Shown here: positions 17,260-24,930 of the stretch, one piece after another | Position numbering within the stretch: the stretch's first letter is position 1 | How the letters are laid out: each line of letters opens with the position of its first letter | Source of the DNA: Streptomyces sp. NBC_00353 | Lineage (GTDB): Bacteria; Actinomycetota; Actinomycetes; Streptomycetales; Streptomycetaceae | Reading direction: 5' to 3' | Assembly: GCF_036108815.1 (NCBI RefSeq) | Contig: NZ_CP107985.1 | Span: forward strand, 7,251,501 to 7,315,500 | DNA length: 64,000 nucleotides | Translations under genes and position numbers: made by a program | The notes under the pieces: generated by a model | The model's input: the letters and a program-made list of their open reading frames with translations, nothing else | Databases searched by the model: none | What the model was told of the DNA's origin: nothing

Positions 17260-17384
17260 CGTCGCCAAGCAAGTCGGACCACAGCAGAAAATATGGTCAT
17301 TCCCGCCTTTGGCGGGCAGGCCTGAGTGGATCGCGGGCACTTGGTGACAGGTTCCGATCCACCACAGAGCGGAGGACTCAGAGC
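17260..17384 (+). promoter_or_regulatory. yggS-sepF spacer with two inverted repeats
   Basis: The 125-base spacer holds a tight hairpin CCCGCC-ttt-GGCGGG (17302-17316) and a longer-range repeat GTGGATCG (17326-17333) / CGATCCAC (17355-17362). Neither has a U-run. They could act as a weak terminator or leader structure before sepF, which starts at 17385 behind GGAGGA. Confidence 0.45.
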
Positions 17385-18002
17385 ATGGCCGGCGCGATGC
17401 GCAAGATGGCGGTCTACCTCGGCCTCGTGGAGGACGATGGGTACGACGGTCCGGGGTTCGACCCCGACGACGAATTCGAACCCGAGCCGGAGCCGGAGCG
17501 TGACCGGCGGCGGCACCAGCCCGCGCATCAGGTGGAGCGGGACCGTGAGCGGGACGAACCGGTACGAGTGGTGCAGCCGCCCGCGCAGCGGGAGCCCGTC
17601 CAGATCTCGGCGGAGAGCGTGCGACCCGCCCGAATCGCGCCCGTGGCATCCATCACACCTGAACGCCCCAACATGGAGAAGAACGCACCGGTGATCATGC
17701 CCAAGGTCGTGTCCGAGCGGGAGCCCTACCGGATCACCACGCTGCACCCCCGGACCTACAACGAGGCCCGTACCATCGGGGAACACTTCCGTGAGGGCAC
17801 TCCGGTGATCATGAATCTCACGGAGATGGACGATACGGACGCGAAGCGACTTGTCGACTTTGCGGCAGGACTCGTCTTCGGTCTCCATGGCAGCATTGAA
17901 CGGGTGACGCAGAAGGTGTTCCTGTTGTCGCCTGCTAACGTCGATGTCACGGCGGAGGACAAGGCCCGCATCGCTGAGGGCGGATTCTTCAACCAGAGCT
18001 GA
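17385..18002 (+). CDS. sepF: Z-ring membrane anchor SepF
   Basis: Binds the FtsZ C-terminal peptide and tethers filaments to the membrane; in Streptomyces a partner of FtsZ and dynamin-like proteins. The 205-residue product has an amphipathic N-terminal helix (MAGAMRKMAVYLGLVEDD), a long acidic/Arg/Pro linker (about 25-105) and the C-terminal SepF domain with TTLHPRTYNEARTIGEHF, VIMNLTEMDD, RLVDFAAGLVFGLHGSIERV and VFLLSPANVDVT. Start ATG 17385 lies behind GCGGAGGACTC. Position before yggT and divIVA is the conserved order. Confidence 0.96.
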   Translation: MAGAMRKMAVYLGLVEDDGYDGPGFDPDDEFEPEPEPERDRRRHQPAHQVERDRERDEPVRVVQPPAQREPVQISAESVRPARIAPVASITPERPNMEKNAPVIMPKVVSEREPYRITTLHPRTYNEARTIGEHFREGTPVIMNLTEMDDTDAKRLVDFAAGLVFGLHGSIERVTQKVFLLSPANVDVTAEDKARIAEGGFFNQS

Positions 18003-18073
18003 GAACACGACACCGGGAACGACCCCGGCCGAGAGGCCGGAGCTACGAGAGCCAGGGGAGAGGGAAGCGCGAA

Positions 18074-18358
18074 ATGGGCGTCGCACTGCAGGTTGTCTAT
18101 ATCGCGCTGATGTGTTTCCTCATCGTGCTGATCTTCCGGCTGGTCATGGACTACGTCTTCCAGTTCGCACGTTCATGGCAGCCCGGCAAGCCGATGGTGG
18201 TGCTTCTTGAGGCCACCTACACTGTCACCGATCCACCGCTCAAGCTTCTGCGGCGGTTCATTCCGCCGCTGCGTCTCGGGGGCGTGGCACTCGACCTGTC
18301 CTTCTTCGTTCTGATGATCATCGTCTACATCCTGATCGCGATTGTGACCAGGCTGTGA
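18074..18358 (+). CDS. YggT-family membrane protein
   Basis: A 94-residue protein with two hydrophobic segments (about 5-28 and 70-92) and the connecting motif DPPLKLLRRFIPPLRLGG that defines the YggT/YlmG family. The family is linked by gene neighbourhood to division and by some work to osmotic tolerance or nucleoid and Z-ring placement; the molecular function is unknown. It sits 71 bases after sepF and 49 before divIVA and is probably transcribed with sepF. Confidence 0.93.
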   Translation: MGVALQVVYIALMCFLIVLIFRLVMDYVFQFARSWQPGKPMVVLLEATYTVTDPPLKLLRRFIPPLRLGGVALDLSFFVLMIIVYILIAIVTRL

Positions 18359-18407
18359 ACGATACGGTCTTGCCGACTGCCGACGACTACGTAGAGGTGA
18401 AGAAGAG

Positions 18408-19529
18408 ATGCCGCTGACCCCCGAGGACGTGCGGAACAAGCAGTTCACGACCGTCCGTCTCCGAGAAGGCTATGACGAGGACGAGGTCGATGCCTTCCTG
18501 GACGAGGTCGAGTCCGAGCTGACCCGCCTGCTCCGTGAGAACGAGGACCTGCGCGCCAAGCTGGCCGCCGCCACGCGTGCCGCCGCGCAGAACCAGCAGC
18601 AGGGCATGCGGAAGCCGGAGCCGCAGGACCGGCCCGGGGCACCCGTGCCCGCCGCCATATCGGGTCCGCCGGTCCAGCAGCAGCCCCCGCAGATGGGTCC
18701 CCCCCAGCTGCCCGGTGGTGCTCCGCAGCTGCCCGCCGGTCCCAGCGGTCACGGTCCGGGTCAGCACGGCCCCGGCCCTCAGGGTCAGCACGGCCCCGGC
18801 CCGATGCAGGGCGGCCCCATGGGCGGTCCCATGGGTCACGCACCGCAGCAGATGCAGCAGATGCAGCAGATGCAGCCGCCGCAGATGCAGCAGCCCGGTC
18901 AGGGACCCGGTGGCGACAGCGCCGCCCGTGTCCTCTCGCTCGCGCAGCAGACCGCCGACCAGGCGATCGCGGAGGCCCGTTCCGAGGCCAACAAGATCGT
19001 CGGCGAGGCACGGAGCCGTGCCGAGGGCCTGGAGCGCGACGCGCGTGCCAAGGCGGACGCACTGGAGCGGGACGCGCAGGAGAAGCACCGCGTGGCGATG
19101 GGCTCGCTGGAGTCGGCCCGCGCGACGCTGGAGCGCAAGGTCGAGGACCTGCGCGGCTTCGAGCGCGAGTACCGGACCAGGCTGAAGTCCTACCTGGAGA
19201 GCCAGCTGCGTCAGCTGGAGACCCAGGCCGACGACTCGCTGGCCCCGCCGCGGACCCCGGCTGCCGCTTCGCTGCCGCCGTCGCCCTCGCTGGCTCCGGC
19301 CGGTGCGGGTGCCATGGGACACACCATGGGTGGCAACCACGGTGGTCACGGTGGCCCGCAGATGGGCGGCAACCCGTCCATGGGCGCCGGACCGTCCTAC
19401 GGTGGCCAGCAGCAGATGTCGCCGGCCATGACCCAGCCGATGGCACCGGTGCGGCCGCAGGCGCCGCAGCCGATGCAGCAGGCGCCGTCGCCGATGCGTG
19501 GGTTCCTCATCGACGAGGACGACAACTGA
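18408..19529 (+). CDS. divIVA: Polar growth scaffold DivIVA (Wag31)
   Basis: Coiled-coil protein that marks hyphal tips and recruits wall synthesis; essential in Streptomyces. The 373-residue product starts with the membrane-curvature domain MPLTPEDVRNKQFTTVRLRE (1-20, with the conserved Phe and Arg), a first coiled coil (to about 60), a long Gln/Pro/Gly/Met/His-rich insert (about 65-165), a second coiled coil of alternating Ala/Glu/Arg/Lys (about 170-270), and a Gly/Met/Pro/Gln-rich tail. The insert and tail are the streptomycete hallmark. Two strong hairpins follow the gene. Confidence 0.96.
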   Translation: MPLTPEDVRNKQFTTVRLREGYDEDEVDAFLDEVESELTRLLRENEDLRAKLAAATRAAAQNQQQGMRKPEPQDRPGAPVPAAISGPPVQQQPPQMGPPQLPGGAPQLPAGPSGHGPGQHGPGPQGQHGPGPMQGGPMGGPMGHAPQQMQQMQQMQPPQMQQPGQGPGGDSAARVLSLAQQTADQAIAEARSEANKIVGEARSRAEGLERDARAKADALERDAQEKHRVAMGSLESARATLERKVEDLRGFEREYRTRLKSYLESQLRQLETQADDSLAPPRTPAAASLPPSPSLAPAGAGAMGHTMGGNHGGHGGPQMGGNPSMGAGPSYGGQQQMSPAMTQPMAPVRPQAPQPMQQAPSPMRGFLIDEDDN

Positions 19530-19570
19530 GCGGCTCGCGCGCGCTGAGCGCGTAGCCGTCGGCAGGCTGA

Positions 19571-19610
19571 GGGCCGGGCCCCGGGGATTTCCCCGGGGCC
19601 CGGCCCTTTT
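19571..19610 (+). terminator. Terminator of divIVA
   Basis: A 16-base perfect stem, arms 19571-19586 and 19591-19606, with an ATTT loop and followed by TTTT at 19607-19610: an intrinsic terminator closing the dcw cluster. Confidence 0.88.
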
Positions 19611-19734
19611 GCCGTGTGCAGCGGGTGCGGGTACGCCTGCGGCGGTCCTTGTCCCCGCCCCGCCCCGTTAGCCGCCCCGGACCACGGGCCGCAGTCGCAG
19701 ACGAGGCTGAGGAGCCGGCCCCTCCGGCGATAGC

Positions 19735-19789
19735 GGAGCAGCGAAAAGGCCCGGCCGGAAAGTTTCCGGCCGGGCCTTTTCGCTGCTCC
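19735..19789. terminator. Bidirectional terminator between divIVA and ileS
   Basis: Arms 19735-19761 and 19763-19789 are exact 27-base inverted copies around one base. The arms contain AAAA/TTTT blocks outside the GC core, so either strand gives a GC stem followed by a U-run. It ends nine bases from the last codon of ileS and serves the convergent pair. Confidence 0.88.
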
Positions 19790-19797
19790 GGTGCGGG

Positions 19798-22700
19798 TTA
19801 CTGCTCCGTCTTGCGGAGGCGGAACGTGAGGGACAGGCCCTCGTCCTCGAACGGGGCGCCGTACGCCTCGTCCGCCTCGCCCTCCGCGTAGTCCAGCGCC
19901 AGCACCTCGTCCGCGATCAGCGGCGCATGCTCGGTCAGGGCCTCCACCGTCGCCGGCGACGTGGACGTCCAGCGGACGGCGATGCGGTCCGCGACGTCCA
20001 GGCCGCTGTTCTTGCGGGCCTCCTGGATCAGCCGGATCGCGTCACGGGCCAGCCCCGCGCGCCGCAGTTCCGGGGTGATCTCCAGGTCCAGAGCGACTGT
20101 CGCGCCCGAATCGGACGCCACCGACCAGCCCTCGCGCGGCGTCTCGGTGATGATCACCTCGTCGGGGGAGAGGGTGACCTGCTCGCCGTCCACCTCGACC
20201 GACGCCGTGCCCTCGCGCAGGGCCAGCGAGAGTGCCGCCGCGTCGGCGTTCGCCACGGCCTTCGCGACCGCCTGGACGCCCTTGCCGAACCGCTTGCCCA
20301 GCGCCCGGAAGTTCGCCTTCGCCGTCGTGTCGACCAGCGAGCCGCCGACCTCCGAGAGGGAGGCCAGCGAGGAGACGTTCAGCTCCTCGGTGATCTGGGC
20401 GTGCAGGTCGGGGGAGAGCGCGTCGAAGCCCGACGCCGCGACCAGCGCCCGGGAGAGCGGCTGGCGGGTCTTGACGCCCGACTCCGCGCGCGTGGCCCGG
20501 CCGAGCTCGACCAGGCGGCGTACCAGCGCCATCTGGGTGGAGAGGGCCGGGTCGATGGCCGCGAGGTCCGCCTTCGGCCAGCTGGAGAGGTGGACCGACT
20601 CGGGGGCGTCCACGGTGACCGGGACGACCAGGTCCTGCCAGACCCGCTCGGTGAGGAACGGGGTCAGCGGGGCCATCAGCCGGGTGACCGTCTCGACGAC
20701 CTCGTGCAGGGTGCGCAGCGCCGCCTTGTCGCCCTGCCAGAAGCGGCGACGGGAGCGGCGCACGTACCAGTTGGACAGGTCGTCCACGAACGCGGAGAGG
20801 AGCTTGCCGGCACGCTGGGTGTCGTAGCCCTCAAGTGCCTGCGTGACCTGGTCCACCAACGCGTTCAGCTCGCTGAGCAGCCAGCGGTCCAGGACCGTGC
20901 GGTCCGCCGGGGCCGGGTCGGCCGCGGACGGCGCCCAGTTCGACGTACGGGCGTACAGGGCCTGGAAGGCGACCGTGTTCCAGTACGTGAGGAGGGTCTT
21001 GCGCACGACCTCCTGGATCGTGCCGTGGCCCACGCGCCGCGCCGCCCAGGGGGAGCCGCCCGCCGCCATGAACCAGCGGACCGCGTCCGCGCCGTGCTGG
21101 TCCATCAGCGGGATCGGCTGGAGGATGTTGCCCAGGTGCTTGGACATCTTCCGGCCGTCCTCGGCGAGGATGTGGCCCAGGCACACCACGTTCTCGTACG
21201 ACGACTTGTCGAAGACCAGCGTGCCGACGGCCATCAGCGTGTAGAACCAGCCGCGGGTCTGGTCGATGGCCTCGGAGATGAACTGCGCCGGGTAGCGGCT
21301 CTCGAAGAGCTCCTTGTTCTTGTACGGGTAGCCCCACTGCGCGAACGGCATCGAACCCGAGTCGTACCAGGCGTCGATGACCTCCGGGACGCGGTACGCC
21401 TCCAGCTGGCAGTTCTCGTGCGTGCAGGTGAACGTGATCGCGTCGATGAACGGACGGTGCGGGTCCAGGTCCGACTGGTCGGCGCCGGTGAGGTCGGTGA
21501 GCTCGGCGCGGGAGCCGACGCAGGTGAGGTGGTTGTCCTCGCAGCGCCAGATGGGGAGCGGGGTACCCCAGTAGCGGTTGCGGGACAGCGCCCAGTCGAC
21601 GTTGTTGTTCAGCCAGTCGCCGAAGCGGCCGTTCTTGACCGAGTCCGGGAACCAGTTGGTCTTCTCGTTCTCTTCGAGGAGCCGGTCCTTGATGGCGGTC
21701 GTACGGATGTACCAGGACGGCTGCGCGTAGTAGAGCAGCGCGGTGTGGCAGCGCCAGCAGTGCGGGTAGCTGTGCTCGTACGGGACGTGGCGGAAGAGTT
21801 TGCCGCGGGCCGCCAGGTCCTCGGTGAGCGCCTCGTCGGCCTTCTTGAAGAAGGTGCCGCCGACCAGCGGCAGGTTCTCCTCGAAGGTGCCGTCGGGGCG
21901 GACCGGGTTCACGACCGGCAGGCCGTAGGCGCGGCAGACCTTGAGGTCGTCCTCACCGAACGCGGGGGACTGGTGGACCAGACCCGTACCGTCCTCGGTC
22001 GTCACGTACTCGGCGTTGACGACGTAGTGCGCCGGGGCCGGGAAGTCCACGAGGGCGAACGGGCGCTCGTACGTCCAGCGCTCCATCTCGCGGCCGGTGA
22101 ACGACTGGCCGGTGAGCTCCCAGCCCTCGCCGAGTGCCTTCTCCAGGAGGGGCTGGGCGACGACGAGCTTCTCCTCGCCGTCGGTCGCGACGACATATGT
22201 GACGTCGGGGTGCGCGGCGACCGCGGTGTTGGAGACCAGCGTCCACGGGGTGGTCGTCCAGACCAGCAGCGCGGCCTCGCCGGCCAACGGGCCGGAGGTG
22301 AGCGGGAAGCGTACGAAGACCGAGGGGTCGACGACCGTCTCGTAACCCTGCGCCAGCTCGTGGTCCGAGAGGCCGGTGCCGCAGCGCGGGCACCACGGGG
22401 CGACGCGGTGGTCCTGGACCAGCAGATCCTTGTTGAAGATCTCCTTCAGGGACCACCAGACGGAGTCGACGTACGACGGGTCCATCGTGCGGTACGCGTC
22501 GTCCAGGTCGACCCAGTAGCCCATTCGGGTCGTGAGCTCGCTGAACGCGTCGGTGTGGCGGGTCACGGACTCGCGGCACTTGGCGTTGAACTCGGCGATG
22601 CCGTACGCCTCGATGTCCTTCTTGCCGTTGAAGCCCAGCTCCTTCTCGACCGCGAGCTCGACCGGCAGTCCGTGGCAGTCCCAGCCGGCCTTGCGGCCCA

Positions 22701-22947
22701 CGTGGTAGCCCTGCATGGTGCGGAAGCGCGGGAAGACGTCCTTGAAGACGCGGGCCTCGATGTGGTGGGCGCCGGGCATGCCGTTGGCGGTCGGCGGGCC
22801 CTCGTAGAAGACCCACTCGGGGCGGCCCTCGGACTGTTCGAGGCTCTTGGCGAAGACCTTGCTCTCGCGCCAGAAGTCGAGCACGGCGTGCTCCAGCGCG
22901 GGAAGGTCGACCTGGGCGGGTACCTGGCGGTACTGCGGCGATGTCAT
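19798..22947 (-). CDS. ileS: Isoleucyl-tRNA synthetase
   Basis: Charges tRNA-Ile with isoleucine. The 1049-residue product starts MTSPQYRQVPAQVDLP behind a GGAGGAATC ribosome site. The HIGH-type motif reads PGAHHIE (about 59-64) and the second signature is KMSKHLGN. The length and these motif forms match the eukaryote-like class of bacterial IleRS found in actinomycetes, whose mycobacterial member was reported to be poorly sensitive to mupirocin; that property is not shown here. The editing domain lies between the signatures. The frame extends upstream but that region is the T-box leader. Expression should respond to uncharged tRNA-Ile. Confidence 0.96.
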   Translation of the reverse strand: MTSPQYRQVPAQVDLPALEHAVLDFWRESKVFAKSLEQSEGRPEWVFYEGPPTANGMPGAHHIEARVFKDVFPRFRTMQGYHVGRKAGWDCHGLPVELAVEKELGFNGKKDIEAYGIAEFNAKCRESVTRHTDAFSELTTRMGYWVDLDDAYRTMDPSYVDSVWWSLKEIFNKDLLVQDHRVAPWCPRCGTGLSDHELAQGYETVVDPSVFVRFPLTSGPLAGEAALLVWTTTPWTLVSNTAVAAHPDVTYVVATDGEEKLVVAQPLLEKALGEGWELTGQSFTGREMERWTYERPFALVDFPAPAHYVVNAEYVTTEDGTGLVHQSPAFGEDDLKVCRAYGLPVVNPVRPDGTFEENLPLVGGTFFKKADEALTEDLAARGKLFRHVPYEHSYPHCWRCHTALLYYAQPSWYIRTTAIKDRLLEENEKTNWFPDSVKNGRFGDWLNNNVDWALSRNRYWGTPLPIWRCEDNHLTCVGSRAELTDLTGADQSDLDPHRPFIDAITFTCTHENCQLEAYRVPEVIDAWYDSGSMPFAQWGYPYKNKELFESRYPAQFISEAIDQTRGWFYTLMAVGTLVFDKSSYENVVCLGHILAEDGRKMSKHLGNILQPIPLMDQHGADAVRWFMAAGGSPWAARRVGHGTIQEVVRKTLLTYWNTVAFQALYARTSNWAPSAADPAPADRTVLDRWLLSELNALVDQVTQALEGYDTQRAGKLLSAFVDDLSNWYVRRSRRRFWQGDKAALRTLHEVVETVTRLMAPLTPFLTERVWQDLVVPVTVDAPESVHLSSWPKADLAAIDPALSTQMALVRRLVELGRATRAESGVKTRQPLSRALVAASGFDALSPDLHAQITEELNVSSLASLSEVGGSLVDTTAKANFRALGKRFGKGVQAVAKAVANADAAALSLALREGTASVEVDGEQVTLSPDEVIITETPREGWSVASDSGATVALDLEITPELRRAGLARDAIRLIQEARKNSGLDVADRIAVRWTSTSPATVEALTEHAPLIADEVLALDYAEGEADEAYGAPFEDEGLSLTFRLRKTEQ

Positions 22948-23173
22948 GGGCGAGATTCCTCCGGCGGACGTTTTCCACTTCCGTCGGAGGGACGAGAACC
23001 GTGCCGGCTCCCGCGGTACCACCCTCCTTGGCCCCGGGTGTGTGCCCGTGGCCCCCTCATTGGGGTCGCGATGCCGGTTCTACTTGCCTTGCGGCGTTCT
23101 TCCGACGGCTCCGGGTGATTTTCACGACGCGCTCGCCCCCGGGCTCTCACCGTCCCCGGGTCGCTCCTGGCTG
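22948..23173 (-). promoter_or_regulatory. Translational T-box riboswitch of ileS
   Basis: Minus strand carries the T-box core AGGGTGGTACCGCGG (about 23025-23011); its TGGT can pair with the ACCA end of uncharged tRNA-Ile. An AUC followed by A (23119-23117), within GTGAAAATCAC, is the likely Ile specifier in a short stem I. Two exclusive pairings are visible: GGAGGG (23027-23022) with CCCTCC (22991-22986) as anti-sequestrator, or the latter inside an 11-base stem (22990-22980 with 22968-22958, one A-C mismatch) that hides the ileS ribosome site GGAGG. With no terminator U-run this acts on translation, as known for actinobacterial ileS. Confidence 0.92.
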
Positions 23174-23179
23174 CCTACG

Positions 23180-23232
23180 ACGCTACTCGTCCCATCCATG
23201 CCTCTCGCTGGGGCCAGTGTACGGGCCCGTAC
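23180..23232 (-). promoter_or_regulatory. Candidate ileS promoter with upstream palindrome
   Basis: TAGCGT on the minus strand (23185-23180) is a good streptomycete -10 and would start the T-box leader near 23173. A perfect 14-base palindrome GTACGGGCCCGTAC (23219-23232) lies just upstream of the -35 area and could be an operator; no clear -35 consensus is visible. Confidence 0.5.
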
Positions 23233-23485
23233 GGGCGACGGCCGACCGGTTTATCCAGGGGGCGCGACCGTGACCCGAATGGCGCGACGGGTCGTACGGA
23301 GTCCTGGCGGGGGCCGGGAGACGGATTACCGGGCGGGGAGCTGGGCACAACGGTTTCAGGCGCGCGGTGATCCGGCACGAGGAGGGGCGATCCGGCGGCG
23401 TGCCCCGTTGCCGCCGGGCTGGGGTCGATTTATCGTCCCAGCACGATTCGCGTGCAAGATCACAATATGTGAAGGGGCCGCGGCC
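23233..23485 (+). promoter_or_regulatory. Upstream region of the TraR-like gene
   Basis: A 253-base stretch between the ileS promoter and the next rightward gene. An AT-rich patch (ATCACAATATGTGAAG, ending at 23472) gives a CACAAT -10-like hexamer shortly before the start. No protein or strong hairpin is seen. Confidence 0.35.
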
Positions 23486-24262
23486 ATGGTGGCGAAGAAG
23501 ACCGCCGAACAGAAATCGGCGTCAGCGAGATCCACGGGCGCGGCGGCCGAGGCGACGACCGAGGAGGCGGGCTCGCAGACCGCGGATCCGGGTCCGAGGA
23601 AGGCCGCGGCGAAGAGCACGGCGACCAAGAAGTCGGCAGCGAAGAAGGCCGTGGCGAAGAAGGCTCCGGCCAAGAAGGCCACTGCGAAGAAGAGCGCGGC
23701 CAAGAAGGCTTCGAAGAAGACCGCTGCGGCGGACACGGGGGCGGCCGAGGCCGCCGAGGAGACGGGAGCCCACACGGTGGTAGCCAAGAAGAGCGCAGCC
23801 CGGACCCGCACGGCCGGCAAGGGCGCGGCGCCCGTACCGCCCGCCCGGGCCGCCGCGACAGCACCCGGGGAACTGGCCGTACGGCCGGGCGAGGACCCCT
23901 GGACGCCGGACGAGGTCTCGGAGGCGCGGGCCGAGCTGACCAGCGAGATCATGCGGCTGCGCAGTGAGCTGGAGGCCTCCGGGGTCGCGCTCGCCGGGTT
24001 GATGAGGGACTCCGGCAACGGAGCCGGTGACGACGAGGCGGACACCGGCACGAAGAACATCACCCGTGAGCACGAAATGGCGCTCGCCGCCAATGCCACG
24101 GAGATGCTGGAGCAGACCGAGCGGGCGCTGGCCCGGCTCGACGCGGGGACGTACGGACTGTGCGAGATCTGCGGCAAGCCGATCGGCAAGGCGCGCATGC
24201 AGGCGTTCCCCCGGGCCACTCTCTGCGTCGAGGACAAACAGAAGCAGGAGCGCCGCGGCTGA
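23486..24262 (+). CDS. DksA/TraR-type zinc-finger protein with Lys/Ala-rich N-terminal domain
   Basis: The C-terminal half resembles DksA/TraR regulators that enter the RNA polymerase secondary channel: a long helical pair (TSEIMRLRSELEASG and ITREHEMALAANATEMLEQTERALARLDAG) and a finger CEIC (Cys226, Cys229). Only one further Cys (Cys247, in LCVEDK) is present where DksA has CxxC, so a four-Cys zinc site is incomplete. The N-terminal 120 residues are AKK-repeat, histone-H1-like and likely bind nucleic acid. The product is 258 residues from ATG 23486, behind GAAGGGG. It is related to a protein always found beside ileS-lspA in Streptomyces; function unknown. Confidence 0.85.
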   Translation: MVAKKTAEQKSASARSTGAAAEATTEEAGSQTADPGPRKAAAKSTATKKSAAKKAVAKKAPAKKATAKKSAAKKASKKTAAADTGAAEAAEETGAHTVVAKKSAARTRTAGKGAAPVPPARAAATAPGELAVRPGEDPWTPDEVSEARAELTSEIMRLRSELEASGVALAGLMRDSGNGAGDDEADTGTKNITREHEMALAANATEMLEQTERALARLDAGTYGLCEICGKPIGKARMQAFPRATLCVEDKQKQERRG

Positions 24263-24321
24263 TCCGCGGGGGGCGTGTCGTACTCTCGTCTTCGGTCAGG
24301 AACCTAGGTTGAGGGACTCAC

Positions 24322-24906
24322 GTGGCAGAGGCGGAGCGCATCATCGGTACGCCGGACATCCCTGGAGCTGAGGGGACCGAGGGCGCCGGGGACAAGGTCC
24401 AGGGCGAGGTCCGGGGCAAGGGCAAGCGGAAGATCACGGTGCTCTTCGCCGTGGCCGTCTTCGCCTACCTGCTCGACCTGATCAGCAAGATGATCGTGGT
24501 CGCGAAGCTGGAGCACCACGAGCCCGTCGAGGTCCTCGGCGACTGGCTGCGGTTCGACGCGATCCGGAACGCGGGCGCCGCGTTCGGCATCGGCGAGGCA
24601 TTCACGGTGATCTTCACCGTCATCGCGGCGACTGTGATCGTGGTCATCGCCAGGCTCGCCCGCAAGCTCTACAGCCTGCCGTGGGCCATCGCCCTCGGTC
24701 TGCTGCTCGGTGGAGCGCTCGGGAACCTCACCGACCGGATCTTCCGCTCGCCCGGCGTCTTCAAGGGCGCGGTGGTGGACTTCATCGCCCCCGCGCACTT
24801 CGCCGTCTTCAACCTGGCGGACTCCGCCATCGTCTGCGGCGGCATCCTGATCGTGATCCTTTCCTTCAGGGGCCTGGACCCCGACGGCACCGTGCACAAG
24901 GACTAG
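24322..24906 (+). CDS. lspA: Lipoprotein signal peptidase II
   Basis: Membrane aspartyl protease that cleaves prolipoprotein signal peptides after diacylglyceryl transfer by Lgt (whose gene begins at 63833). The 194-residue product has an acidic/Gly cytoplasmic tail of about 40 residues, four membrane helices, and the family motifs RNAGAAFGIG, GNLTDRIFR with the first catalytic Asp, VVDFI and FNLADSAI with the second. GTG 24322 is behind GTTGAGGGAC. Both catalytic Asp residues are present. Confidence 0.96.
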   Translation: MAEAERIIGTPDIPGAEGTEGAGDKVQGEVRGKGKRKITVLFAVAVFAYLLDLISKMIVVAKLEHHEPVEVLGDWLRFDAIRNAGAAFGIGEAFTVIFTVIAATVIVVIARLARKLYSLPWAIALGLLLGGALGNLTDRIFRSPGVFKGAVVDFIAPAHFAVFNLADSAIVCGGILIVILSFRGLDPDGTVHKD

Positions 24907-24917
24907 CGGGGGCAAGG

Positions 24918-24930
24918 CATACTCGACAGG
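24918..24930 (+). promoter_or_regulatory. Candidate leaderless promoter of the pseudouridine synthase gene
   Basis: CATACT (24918-24923) followed by six bases and the GTG at 24930. There is no ribosome site at the right distance, so the transcript may begin on the start codon. Confidence 0.45.

Noticed and set aside
18700..18900. Repeat array in the divIVA insert as a possible CRISPR or minisatellite
   Set aside because: The repeats are irregular, in frame and encode low-complexity protein; there are no spacers of constant length.
19927..23118. Very long open frame on the plus strand opposite ileS
   Set aside because: It is the antisense shadow of ileS: high third-position GC keeps the opposite strand free of stops. 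The translation is low-complexity Arg/Gly/Val/Leu with no family motifs.
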